64,000 nucleotides of DNA from Labia minor. Lineage: Eukaryota; Arthropoda; Insecta; Dermaptera; Spongiphoridae. Location: the NCBI GenBank assembly GCA_963082975.1, contig OY720347.1, forward strand, positions 10,460,225 through 10,524,224, read 5' to 3'. Both the position numbers and the translations under genes were made by a program. Positions 12,201 through 23,870 of this stretch are shown in pieces; within the stretch, counting starts at the first letter, position 1, and every line of letters starts with the position of its first letter. A model generated the notes under the pieces. It ran no database searches and was not told where the DNA came from. It was given only the letters and a program-made list of their open reading frames with translations.

Positions 12201-15200
12201 GTTCAAGAAGTAATTCAATTGAATCTGGAGGCACCTAGAAAAAAATTTATAGATAAAAATAAATTAATTAATAAATGCATTTTAATTTTTTTTTTTAAGA
12301 TTCTTTTAAAATATATTCAATTAATTCATCTATAAGTATTGAATATATTACTTTTGCAAATGCTTGTTTTGCAGATAAAAGCTTATCAGCAGCAAGAAAG
12401 TGTCGAATGAGTGCATTTGTTTGCCAAAGTGCTTCAGCCCTTTGAGAAGGATAAAAAACAACCCAATCGAGTGTAGATATTTTAGCAGCATCAGAATCAG
12501 TGATAATATCAGCTAATTCATTACGTTGAATTTGTTCAGGGGTAGATCTGAAATTTCACAATTATGATTAGATTAATATGTTAAGGAATCAAAATAGTTT
12601 TCAAAAGAATATCAATATATGAATGAAAAATTAAACGCGTAAATTACCTAACATTTTCAACTAGTTGTCTTGTGATTGCATGTACATCAAGTCCGGCTTC
12701 CTCTGCAGCAACCAAACAATGGCGGCGTTCAGCTTCCTTAGAAACATTAAGCATTCGTGTCTGAAGGAAATGTGCAAACGATTGAGTTTGCATATCAGCT
12801 GGTAAGGCAGCAACATAATGAGCTACAAGATTTGGATCACCCATTTCCATTAAAATCTAAAATCAAATAAAAAACCTCAGTTTTTTATACTTTCTTTGAA
12901 AAATTAATTAACAATAAATAATAGGAGGGTTGCCTTTTAAGTTTTTACAAAAAGTGAAGCAGAAACGAATAAGTTCGAAACAAAGAGTTTATTCCCTTTC
13001 GAAATATTCGCTCTTAAGGTCTCTATACATTTTTTCCACTCTGTAGAAACATGATTTTGAAAATCTTCAACAATCAATTGCTGTCCGCGCATCTTTTGAT
13101 TGACAGTGGGGAACGGGTTATGAGACATTAAATCCATGTTTTTCTCCTTCAAATAATCAGTTGTTTGACGTGCTTTATGGGAGCTGATATTGAAGAAGGA
13201 TGCGATGTTTTTTTTCTTTTTCCTTATTTCATGGAAAACCGTTGACAAACAAATTGTTGAATACCATTTGACACTAACAGTTCTTCGATCCTCTAATGGA
13301 ATGGTTGCAACGTGTCCAGAACAACCGAAGAAACAAGCTATCATTTTCTTGGAAGTGCTCGGTGAACGAACAACTTTAGTGGGTGAACTCCCAAACAGTA
13401 GATTGTTGATTGCTTTCGAATATATCCAAGTTTCGTCTCCTGTAACAATGTTGTATACGGATTTTGAACAATTTTCAACAATTCCTGATTAACACGCTTT
13501 TTTTGCGCTTAGATCAAATTATGCGGAATCCATCTCGAAAATATCGTTTTTTTACACCTAAATGTTCATGCAAAATCGATTGTATTGCAGTAAGAGACGC
13601 CTCCTCTGTCTGTAAGTCACAAGTCGAACTTCTTTATTCATGTTGCTGACAGCATCAATGTTTCTCGGAATGACAGCCGATTTTGGCCGAACTTCTCCAC
13701 ATCCATCACTGACGGACCATGACTTAAAAGGTAACCCTCATATATAAAAATATCTAATCAAATAATGTGTTAATAATACAAAGTAAATATAAATAAATAA
13801 ACCTGAACATAAGCTTCAATTATCTTGTCGCCTACATGCTCTAATTCCATTTGACCAATAATACGTAAAAAAAGTACAAGATGAGAAAGGAAACGCAAGA
13901 AATGAGGTGAACACTCTTTATTTTTTATCCATTGTTCAGCTTCAGTCATTAATTCCGACACCTGAAATTAATTTAATTAATTACTTATGTACTTTATATA
14001 AATCACAATAATGTTGATTTAATACATAAATATCTATTTAAGTACCTGGTCCAAAATAAGATATTTTTGAACTAGAAAAATGGGTTTTGATGCCTGAGAG
14101 CTAATTTTTAAATCGCGACTAGATGACAATTCATTAAAAATTTCTTCTAATGATAAACTATAATATTAAAAACATTTTAAAATGTATTTTGCTCATTTTT
14201 ATTCTAAAGAAAAAACAATCAATATATACTTGTTATTCCAATATTCTTCAGGCATATTTGAATAAGATCGTAAAGCTGTTTCTCTTATTTCATGTTCCAC
14301 GCGAATGTCAACTGCAGAACGTAAATATGCCCAGAGCATATCTTCCCAACTTTGACACACACCAAGCATTGCTGGAAGATGCCCACAAAATGCTCCGTAA
14401 GCTGCACGGGCATAAGCATCGACTCGAATATCACCACACATTCTCCATGCGCAGTTTTTCCAAATATCTCTAAAAGATAGGAAAAAATATTTTATTTTTA
14501 AATTATTATTTAAATTTTAAAATAATTTTAGTTATGATGAATATTATTTAATTCATAATATATTCAAATTAAAAAAGCAAGTAATGCGGTTTTATTTGAC
14601 AATAGTATGATTTCAAATCCAACACAATCATAAAATTTTTATATACCTATATTATTATATTATTATATGTAGTTACCTATTTTGATTGCCTTCAATTGGT
14701 AAAATACTATCTCGAATTTCGGTTGAAAATCTTTCATAATTTGGATCATGAAAAAGGCGCCACCCTTCAAATGTAGCAGCTCTCCAGGGTTGACCACAAC
14801 GTAAACAAAGAGTTTGGGCTTGTTCTAAACGACCACATCTTACTTCAATAAAAATCTGTTTCATTAGACGCGCCTCATCTTCCTATTGAATAAAAATTAG
14901 GATATTAGAAATAGATATATATATATAAGAGAGAAAATATTTAAACAGTAAGCATACCTGATCTAAATCATGTAATGGTTTATTTTCTCTAATGGGTGCA
15001 TCTGGATCAATTGCTGAGACAATTGGTCTTGAACTTGAATATGGCACAGATTTATTCTAAATAATGTTAAATAAATAAATTTATATGTAGTTAAAAAATA
15101 TATTTATATATAAATATAATAGTAGTAATATTTAAAAATAATAATTACTAATAATTGATGTATAGTGTTTTCCCATGCGACTGTTTTATCAGTAAAATGT

Positions 15201-16675
15201 TCAATTTTTGGTTGATCATTTACTTCATCAAGTTTACATTGTTCTAACCAATCTATTACCATTTGAGCCTAAGGACAATAAATAAATATTATTATTTTAA
15301 TGAAAGAAATTTTTAATAGTATAAAAATAATTATCATGAATGATATAAAGAATATATAAGTACCTCCCTAATTGAAGAATCAATTTTAAAAAAATAATTA
15401 ACAATGTTTTTTTCACTCATTCTTTCTTTTGGTACTGTAGTATCGATTTGCATGTTAGTTTCCATTTCATCTTCTTTATTAAGTCTATTTTGATAAAGAC
15501 AATAGAGCAAACGCCAAGTATTTCTTTCATTGATTATTTCATTTTTAATCTAAAAATGAAATTATAATTAAATTAAGCTTGATTATAGTTTAGAAGCGGA
15601 ACCAATTGATTTTCCCTTGAAAATACATTTTAATAAAGTAAATATTAAAACTATCATATTGTGATTATAATAAAAATAATAATAAAGTAAAATATAGGAA
15701 GTTATTTTGAATGATGGCTCGTTGACACTATCTTTTATTTATTTATAACAATTAAATAATTACTTGTTAAGGAAAATTCAGTTATTATTTATAAAAATAA
15801 ATTAATTTATCTGACATACGAAAATAAGTAAATAAAAAAGTTATCATTTTCTTTTTATTGTTCCAAAATTTCAAGAAGTCAAGAAATAAATAAATACCTT
15901 AGATATAGATGATAACGACACAACTTTTTGCTCTAATTCTCGTAAAGAATCAAGGGTATCTGAACAACTCTCTACAAAATCTGTAATTACTTCAAATATA
16001 TGTTGCTGAGAACCATGTAATTTGAATGTCTCCAAAAAATCAGAGAATAATTGTTTGGAAGCTAAAAAATTGTTGAAATAATAATTGTTTAATTAAGTTC
16101 AACGAAACAATGGTTTTCAGATTGAAGGTATTGAGTCAATATCTTAACATTTTACATATTTATAATTAATTTATACTTAATTGTCAAAATTACTTACTAT
16201 CATCAGGTATATCTGGATTTTTAAGAAGAATACTTGTAGTAGTTTCTTCAGATTGGAGGGTTCTTTTAAGATCGCTTGTATTTAATGAAAGTTGTAATAA
16301 ATTTAATTTAGTTTGATCTAAATTGGGTGAAAATGGACTTGATATTTCTGAAATAAAGATACACATACTAAGATATCTTCAAAATATATATAAATATATT
16401 CCTATTGAACATAATTTTCTTCTATTTTTATAAAGATGAATAAATATAAATGATTTTTAAGTAAAATATAATTTCATATTAAATGACTGAACATTACAGT
16501 ATATTTTGTAGGAAGTAGAAAACTAACCTTGATGATCCATTTGGATTTTTTTTTGAGAAAATTTATTTTTTTTGATAGTAAATTTATTTGAAGGACTAAA
16601 TGTTTCATCCAATAATTGAAAAGATCTATCAACTTCTAAATTTAATGATGAGTTAAATTCAATCTTTTTATTCAT
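9284..16675 (-). CDS. NUP107: Nucleoporin NUP107 (17 exons)
   Basis: Scaffold nucleoporin of the Y-shaped (NUP107-160) complex of the nuclear pore. Proposed exons, in transcript order: 16528-16675, 16198-16347, 15898-16061, 15364-15549, 15149-15268, 14958-15056, 14677-14882, 14230-14469, 14046-14157, 13803-13961, 12648-12856, 12352-12547, 12103-12234, 11833-12015, 11574-11735, 9571-9672, 9284-9382. All introns read GT..AG, phases agree, and the sum gives 888 aa against about 925 in vertebrates. Family-like segments: LEQAQTLCLRCGQPWRAAT, CGDIRVDAYARAAYGA, ERRHCLVAAEEAGLDV, FPDGGW, and a C-terminus with KLYKVFSKQKLAEFL. The last two exons lie 1.9 kb from the rest, beyond a repeat-filled intron, and are easy to miss. 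The intron between exons 10 and 11 holds a mariner (12924-13740). The N-terminal start at 16675 is the first ATG of a plausible exon but is the least certain part. Confidence 0.92.
9925..10810. repeat. Degenerate repeat units inside the last long NUP107 intron
   Basis: Related segments recur about every 470 bp. 'atttttatcaatatcc...' then 'aaatttacataatactcaatgttgttcattcag' at about 9940-10025 resembles 10405-10490 ('atatcaatatctaatc...' to 'tttttcattcag'). 'ttttttagtgtttaatgaagcta' near 10316 resembles 'tttctgtgttttatgaaatcta' near 10735. A weaker relative is at 1290-1380. The tandem units have decayed and are of unknown class. Confidence 0.45.
12924..13740 (-). mobile_element. Mariner element with broken transposase, inside a NUP107 intron
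   Basis: 817 bp bounded by inverted ends gagggttgccttttaagt and (reverse complement) gagggttaccttttaagt, each flanked by TA. Minus-strand pieces, in two or three frames, read as mariner transposase: VTGDETWIY (first catalytic Asp), then PTKVVRSPSTSKKMIACFF, then SSHKARQTTDYLKEKNMDL, then the C-terminal KNHVSTEWKKCIE. The expected block between the catalytic regions is scrambled, with stops and deletions, and the N-terminal DNA-binding part is missing. It is inactive. It lies between exons 10 and 11 of NUP107 in the same orientation as the gene and does not disturb either splice site. Confidence 0.85.
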
Positions 16676-17741
16676 ATTTAAATGTCAAAAATATTAAATG
16701 TATAATATATTTAGATTAAATTAAATTAAAATATTTAAACTATAAATTAATCATTTATTGGAAAACAAAATATTTAATAAATTTAAATTATAAATTTATA
16801 TTTCAAATGGTCCTTAAATATAAATCTTGTTTGATTAAATAGGAAAATCTGCAAAATAAAAGTGAACAGTCTTGTTAAAAGGCGCGTTTATTCATACATT
16901 ACTACCGTTTACACTCATAAAAAATTTAATTCCTTACCTCATGGTTTTTATTAATAATAAAGGCTTAAAAAAAATTAGAAAATTACTTAATAAACTTGTT
17001 TTAACATTCTTTAATTTAATTTTAAATTTATTTCCACTAGTTAATTAAAAATTATTGATTTTTGCTATACAATTTTTTTTAAATTGTCTTTAAAAACTTG
17101 AGGGAAATTCAAACTAAATGAAAATATTTAGGTATATCACAAAAATAATTGAAAGGTGAAAATGTTTTTAACAACTACTAATGCGATATTATATCTAATT
17201 ATTTTCGATAATTATAAAGTAATGTATTTTAGTCTTTTATATAAGTGAATTTTAAATTTAAATTTATAATAACAAAATGTTGGTATAGTTAGTTTATTTT
17301 TAGCCAAATCTATTTAAATTGTTGTTAAAAAAATAAAATAAAAATATAATGTACATTTCTGAATTATTAATATATTAAAAATTAAAATAATTGTTCTAAT
17401 TTAATATTAAAATAAAAACCAAACATTTATAGTTTATGATCAAAAATAATAAATTAAATTTTAAATAATATATATTATTTATGTAATATAAGAAAATTAA
17501 ATATTATATTTGAATTAAATATATTAATATTAATCAACTCAAATCTTTAAATTTTTCGTTTCTAAAGGTTGGTTGCAGTCTTATTATAAGAATGATGATT
17601 TATCATCATGACCTTTGATTTTATGCTAAGTTCACATCATATCCATCATCACATTTACGGATGGTAAAAAACGTGGGTAAATTGGTTAATAATCAATAAT
17701 ATTAGATAAGTTTAAAATAATTTTAATTATAATTTAAAATT
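16676..17741. promoter_or_regulatory. Shared divergent intergenic region, NUP107 / bystin
   Basis: About 1.07 kb separates the two start codons, which point away from each other. It must hold both promoters and 5' UTRs. It is very AT-rich and no specific element is convincing. Confidence 0.5.
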
Positions 17742-19523
17742 ATGGGTAAAATAAAGAAAATTAAAGGTAATGCGCCTAAGGAACATGTCCCTTTAGATGA
17801 AGCTATTGAAAAATCGAATTTTGCTAAACCTACTGGACGTGTAAAAAATCGCACTAGACAAGATGAAGAAGAGGTTTTTACTTTAATTTTAATCAATATA
17901 ATATTAATTTATAAACATTGTTTAATTCTTTTATTTTTGTTTTAAGTTTGTTAATACAAAATTGTCCCGAAAAATTATTCATCTCGCAAGAAAACAACAA
18001 GAAGAATTAATAGATGATGTTGGTGTATTTGGAGATAAAGATGAAAATATTAATTTTAAAGAATTTGAAAAAGAACATGAATTTGTTGAAAATAAAGATG
18101 ACTTTGTGGAACTTGCTGCAAACTTGGAGGTATTTTTTATATTTTATATTTACATATACGATTTGCCATATATACATATATTAAAAAATATTTTATTTAA
18201 ATTTGAATTTTTATCAATTTACATTATTTTCCTATTTTCTTTTTTTTAGTCAATTGATCCAGAAGAAGAAAAAGCATTTGAAATATTTATGAATAAAAAT
18301 CCTGCTCCTCGAAAATTATTAAGTGATATTATTATGGAAAAAATTTCCGATAAACAAAACCAAATAAATACACATTTTTCTGATGTAGAAAGTATGTGTT
18401 CAAATTTTTATTTATTACATATTAATTTTAAATTAATTTTATGTCATTTACAAAACTTAATGATACTTCTTCATATTATTTATTTAGGTTTAAATGTTTC
18501 TAATGTCAGCGAAGAAATGGTTCAAGTATTTAAAGGGGTTGGGGAAGTTTTATCTAAATATAGAAGTGGAAAACTTCCTAAAGCATTTAAGATCATTCCT
18601 CGACTTCCTAATTGGGAACAAATTCTAAATTTAACAAGTAATAATTTCATTTTTAATTGTAAAGAAATTCTTATTTTTAATTTAATTTTAATTGTTTTAT
18701 AGATCCTGATAATTGGAGTTCTGCTTCTATGTATCAAGCTGTGAGGATATTTGTTTCAAATCTTCAGGAAAAAATGGCACAACGATTTTTCAATTTAGTA
18801 TTGCTACCACGAATTCGGGATGAGATTGCCGAATATAAACGATTAAATTATCATCTTTATCAATCTCTCAAAAAAGCTCTTTTTAAACCCGGAGCCTTTA
18901 TGAAAGGCATTTTACTCCCTCTCTGTGAGGTATTAATGATATCTTTAATCAATAGTCTTAAAATATTGAACAATGAAAATAATTAAATCTTTATATTATT
19001 TATTCTTGTAAAAATTCACTTAAAATTATTAATAATTAATAATAAATGATTTACACATCTTTGTTGTTTTTTTTAGAGTAGATCTTGTTCATTAAGAGAA
19101 GCAATTATTATTGGTTCTGTACTGAAGGAAAACTCGATCCCAGTTATACATTCGTCAGCTGGAATGTTGAAAATTGCAGAAATGGAATATTCGGGGGCGA
19201 ATTCAGTCTTTTTGCGTATAATCTTAGATAAAAAATATGCTCTCCCTTATAGAGTTATAGATGCTCTTGTTGCCCATTTTGCGAGATTTAGTAAAGTAAA
19301 AGAATCTCTTCCGGTTTTATGGCACCAGGCATTATTAACGTTTGCCCAACGGTACAAACAAGATATTAGTTCTGAACAACGAGATTCACTACTTGAATTA
19401 TTAAAAATACAAAGTCACCCGAAAGTTACTTTTGAAATAAGAAGAGAACTTAGACATGCTAATACAAGAGACTTTAATGGAGAGCTAGAAGATAATGCTA
19501 TGGGACCAATGATTGTAAATTAA
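17742..19523 (+). CDS. BYSL: Bystin (Enp1), 40S ribosome biogenesis factor (6 exons)
   Basis: Nuclear/nucleolar factor required for processing and export of pre-40S particles (yeast Enp1). Exons: 17742-17873, 17947-18129, 18250-18391, 18488-18637, 18703-18929, 19077-19523; sum 1281 nt, 426 aa, close to the usual 430-440. The N-terminus [18 protein letters not shown] is short, basic and family-like. The conserved core is plain: [20 protein letters not shown], then [20 protein letters not shown], then [19 protein letters not shown], then [20 protein letters not shown], and [17 protein letters not shown] near the end. All introns are short (73-147 nt). Phases agree across every junction. It is divergent from NUP107 and convergent with the zinc-finger gene. 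Confidence 0.95.
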
Positions 19524-19531
19524 CATTTATT

Positions 19532-19570
<39 letters not shown>

Positions 19571-20292
19571 AAATAAAAAAAATGTTAATTATTGGATATA
19601 TTATTCATCTCATTTAATAAAAAATATTCCTTTTATTTATTATATTTTCTAAAATACTTTATCCATAGTATGTGCCGAAAAAGAATGAAAAATGAAAACA
19701 CTGGTGTTTTGTAAGGAAACATTATTAATTATAGAATGTTATGAACATGACACAAAGGATAGATTTGGAAACAGGATTTTATCGTTATGAACTTTTGTCT
19801 CATTTAATATGTAGAAGTTAATTTATGAAGAATTTCAGAATTTTTTTTTTTTAATTTAATTTGAATAATTTTTACTTGTATATTCTATATATTTAGAATT
19901 TATAATAAGAAAATATAGTAATGATTAAGAAGAAAGTGGACTTGACATTTTTAAAATATCAAAAACCTTTAGATGTAACATAGAAAGTGGTTTTTGTATA
20001 AAAGATTTAATTGGGAAAAAAGAATTTAAGAAAGGAAGGGGTATTTAAACTAGAGAGATAAAACTTTTATTTTTTTTTTTTTTGTTTAATGTAAACAAAA
20101 TTAGAAAATATAATTCGGCTATTCAACTCATTAAAAATCATGTGAATATATTCAGGGTGGCAATTATTATATAATACTTCTTTATATGCTTAATTAAGTG
20201 TATGTATTTTTTAAAATTTAAAATTTTATTTTTAAGATTTTGAAAATTTATTACATTGTTTTAAACGTAAATTCAAATATACAATTAAAGCT
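19524..20292. other. Convergent 3' intergenic region
   Basis: Lies between the ends of bystin and the zinc-finger gene. Contains a (TA)n(TG)n microsatellite at about 19534-19570. Probably holds both 3' UTRs; no further gene was seen. Confidence 0.5.
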
Positions 20293-21817
20293 TTATTTAT
20301 TGTTATTTGTTAAAAATTTTCTTGCAATTGATTTATAAGCAAGAGGTGAAGAGACTTGGGAAGTTAAAATTTTAACCCAATTATCTTTCTTGGATGTTTC
20401 ATGGAATTGTTTAACATGAGATTTAAGATGGTTATGTAGACTAAATGATTTTTCACAAAGAAAACATTTAAATGGTTTCTCTCCTGTATGTATTCGAATA
20501 TGGCTATTATAAAAATGAAATCTTGCAAATCTCTTCTTACAAACCCCACATTCAAATGGTTTGAAACCTTTATGACTATGAAGATGTGTTTTCAGTTTAC
20601 GTAATACTTTAAATTTTTCATTACATTTAATGCATTCATAAGGACACTCTCCCCTATGGGAGGCTAGATGTTCTGTCATATCGTCATTCTTCTGAAATGA
20701 TTTAAAACAATATTCACAATGAGTGAATATTTTATGTGATTTAACATGAATGTTATATGTGTCCAAATCACTAAAAGGCATTTGACATAAATTGCAAAAC
20801 ATTTTTTTGCCTTTTAAGTGAATTTGTTTGTGTGTTAAAAGTAGACTTTTTTTAGTAAATGTTTTATCACAAAATTCACAAGAAATACTTCCATGAACTT
20901 TATAATGTCGGCCAAGAGCGACTTTATTATGGCAATCTAATCCACAATATTCACAGACGAATGGAGTATTTTTACTTTTCATAAGTTCATAATTATATTC
21001 TGGTGAATCTAAAAAAATCATTATAATTTGTTAATAAAAAAATTTAAATTTAAAAAAGAAAGTCTTTAATATTATAATAATGTATATTAATCTATAGAAT
21101 ATTAAGTAAGAAAAATTTAGGATTTCATATTAGATATTAGACAAATTAATTAATTTATTTTTTTTCATGTTAAATACTATTTAATAATAGATCAATAATA
21201 AAAAGAATTACTACTAGAATAATAAATATAATAAAATCAACCATATTACCTTTTTTAATTTTCTTAGTTAATGTTAATTTTTCTTTAAAAAAAGTAAATA
21301 ATTTCTGATATATACATTTCTTTTTATGTTTTTCTAAAAAAGTCGTATTAATAAATGCCATTGAACAATAATTACACGGATAAACAGGACCTGAAAAATG
21401 AATATTAAAATTAAAAAAATTATATATACAGGAAGCAGCAAAATGATCTATATGAGCGAGTAAGAGGTGAGAATAAGGTTCTTTAAAGCAAGAGTTTACA
21501 TAAACAAATACGGCACAGAGAATGAACTGAAAAAAAGATATAAAAATCAAGAAATCTCCAACACCTCCTGTCTTTAACAATGTTAGTGAAGGTGTTCGAC
21601 AGTCTTAGTAAAAGACTGGAAGAATGTTTTGTCAAAAAAGAATAACATTTTTTAAAGGAGGTTAGCTTCAGATGTCAAACTCATGTAATTTTGTCAATAA
21701 TCAATTTTACTAATTTTAAAGATTTTAAATATATTTACTATATTATAGATATATTTATTTTTTTCATATTAATATTTAAAAATAGTTACCTAAATGAATA
21801 TGCAATTTTTGTTCCAT
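20293..21817 (-). CDS. C2H2 zinc-finger protein (3 exons)
   Basis: Probable nuclear DNA-binding protein of unknown target. Exons: 21790-21817 (start MEQKLHIHLG), 21250-21390, 20293-21008; total 885 nt, 294 aa. The ATG sometimes called at 21021 is not used: the sequence there is a splice acceptor (tttttttag) and the preceding exon joins in phase as G|AT. Exon 2 carries an atypical CxxC..HxxxxC finger (YPCNYC...HKKKC). The last exon carries seven tandem C2H2 fingers with partly degenerate linkers, one canonical (HTGEKPFKC). The last finger has H-x4-H spacing. No KRAB, BTB or ZAD domain is visible. Orthology cannot be assigned by eye because C2H2 arrays are too common. Confidence 0.85.
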
Positions 21818-22031
21818 TTTGTCATTTATTATTGAGAAATAAAAACGATTATTAAATCTAGTTTTTTAGAATTATACTTCTTATCTCTGTTATAATTTGT
21901 AAATAAATATATATATTTTTATCATTAATTTTAATTTTTTAAAATAGAAAGAATATATTTAAGATTATAAATAAAGTGTCCTTAAGATGATCGCGATCTC
22001 GGCGATATTTCGACTTCAGAAGGGTGACACG

Positions 22032-22809
22032 TAGGGACGCTAACGATACTTCGATACTATCGGAGTATCGATACTTTGCTTCCGATACCATCGATTCTTG
22101 CACTCGATACTTTAACTTCCCATACTAGTACAGCAGTGGTGTACCTGGAACTTTTGCCGCCCGGGACGATCTCCAGTTTGCAGCCCTTTCTATTATAAGT
22201 CAATCAAATAGTGGTTTTTATAAATTAATACACATAAATAAATTTTTAAGTTATTTAATCAATATTAATTAATAAACAGAATAAATTTTTTTACACATAT
22301 TTGTATGCACTCGTAAACATAGATATTTATATAATATTTACTCTTCTAGCTTTCATACTAGAAAAATCGTGTATAATGCTCTCAAAATTTATATTATTTG
22401 TAATTTCTTGTTCTATTGACAATATTGCAAGATTTTGTAGTCTTAATTGACTCATTGTAGAACGAAGATAATTTTGCCGAACAAAATCTTAAAGATGCGT
22501 TTACGAATTCAACGAATTTTAATGAATACAATAAAATAAAATTATTATCCTATTCTTGGAATTAGAATTCAAAATTTACACTAAAATGCATTTATATACA
22601 CCGAGGAATAATATTCGAAATCATATAGTTAATCATAATTTATATAAATCAAATAGTAAACACTTACAACTATAACTAAATATAAAAAATGCCGCCCCAA
22701 GATAAGTGCCGCCCGGTGCGGACCGCACCCACCGCCCCCCCTTAGGTACGCCACTGTAGTACAGCACCCATGGTATAGAAAAAAGTATCGAATGTTACTC
22801 AGCGCACCT
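22032..22809. mobile_element. Outer hAT-like element split by another hAT
   Basis: Left part (22032-22125, from tagggacgctaacgatactt) and right part (22765-22809, ending aagtatcgaatgttactcagcgcacctag) face each other as imperfect inverted ends rich in 'cgatac' motifs, with a local palindrome tactatcggagtatcgata. The middle is taken up by the 22134-22756 insertion. Exact ends and target duplication are uncertain. Confidence 0.5.
22134..22756 (-). mobile_element. hAT element (623 bp) with transposase tail relic
   Basis: The ends are cagtggtgtacctgg and, inward from the right, cagtggcgtacctaag. A perfect 8-bp target duplication, tagtacag, lies at 22126-22133 and 22757-22764. The minus strand at about 22336-22455 reads MSQLRLQNLAILSIEQEI and on to FSSMKARRVN, which is the C-terminal dimerisation region of hAT transposases. 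The rest of the transposase is gone. A relative in opposite orientation lies at 58273-59015. Confidence 0.88.
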
Positions 22810-23250
22810 AGCAGCGTACTTTTTACACATATAGATAAAAAGATTCATCGTTGACTATGGTGCCAAGATATTTAAATCTCCTGACCTTTTCGATTTTCTG
22901 GTCTTTAATAATCAACGGTAGTCCTTGTGTGCTGGCTTTAGACAAGTGATGTATTGGTAAAATAAGAAGTAAGGGAACGCAAAGCAGAAGTAAAAAAGTC
23001 CTATTTTCAGCAAACTATTTTTTTCCATATAAGTTTTTATTTTTCTTATTCTTACTATACAAAATATTAACGAACATAAATAAATAAATTCTAACAGTAG
23101 ATTTAAGTGGGAGTTGTCGGGACATGAAAAAGTACTGGAACGCGTTCCGGTTCTGAAAAAAGGTAAGGGAACGTCGTTCCCCTGCGTTCCCCTCCCAATA
23201 CACCACTGCTTTAGACACAACAAGCTATTTTATCTTGTTCTTATTTATTT
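22800..23250 (-). pseudogene. Non-LTR reverse transcriptase relic
   Basis: The minus strand at about 22845-22935 reads GLPLIIKDQKIEKV followed by RRFKYLGTIVNDES, the conserved region downstream of the catalytic core in LINE reverse transcriptases (V..FKYLG). It is interrupted at 22944 by a MITE and resumes beyond 23209. Only this short part is recognisable. Confidence 0.6.
22944..23208. mobile_element. hAT-type MITE (265 bp) inside the LINE relic
   Basis: Inverted ends: aagtgatgtattggtaa at the left, and cagtggtgtattgggag read inward from the right. A perfect 8-bp target duplication, ctttagac, lies at 22936-22943 and 23209-23216. ORFs here are not genes. Confidence 0.8.
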
Positions 23251-23312
23251 TAAGACTACATTCTGCTCTGTATGCATTGACCCTTTCAAGCAAGGAATTA
23301 GGAGATAGGACT

Positions 23313-23380
23313 CCTAATTAATATAACCGACTTGATAGGCACTGTACTTGCATAGGATGTACAAAAGTCGGAGGGTTTTT
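23313..23380. repeat. Short dispersed repeat, copy 1
   Basis: Shares about 60 bp with 51645-51712, including the landmark ataaccgacttgataggcac and gtaggatgta-like sequence, in the same orientation. Class unknown. Confidence 0.55.
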
Positions 23381-23870
23381 TTATTATTTAAAAGAATATT
23401 ATTAATGAATTCAATATCATTATATTTATTTAAGACATCTTCCTATATCGAAAATGTTTATAAACAATGTATCAAAAGTTATTATTCTAAATATAACTAG
23501 AAAGTTATGTGATGTATATTCAGGTTTATACATGTGATTTTATTTTTATTTTTTTATGTATTTTATATTTTAATAATTACATTTTAATAAATATATATAT
23601 ATATATCTTTTAACATTATAATTAATTATATATCTCATTTGTAGAAATTATATTTAAGTATTGTTTATTATCGGATGTCATAAATAAAGTATACATTTAT
23701 TATCAAATGTTAAAATGTATTTATTACCCACCTTCTCCTTTGTTTTTTAATTATTGTGTTTAAATATATTTCAAATGAATTATAGTAAATATTATTTGTA
23801 TTATATTTATTAAATTTGCAAGATCTAAATAGAATGAAAAACTAAAAATGTCTTATATTTAAATTTAAGT

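Noticed and set aside
21008..21021. ATG at 21021 as start of the zinc-finger gene
   Set aside because: The four codons before 21008 are a tttttttag splice acceptor; an upstream exon joins in phase.
22912..23308. Overlapping ORFs of 103, 67 and 64 aa
   Set aside because: They translate a MITE and a LINE relic; only the minus-strand reverse transcriptase piece is meaningful.
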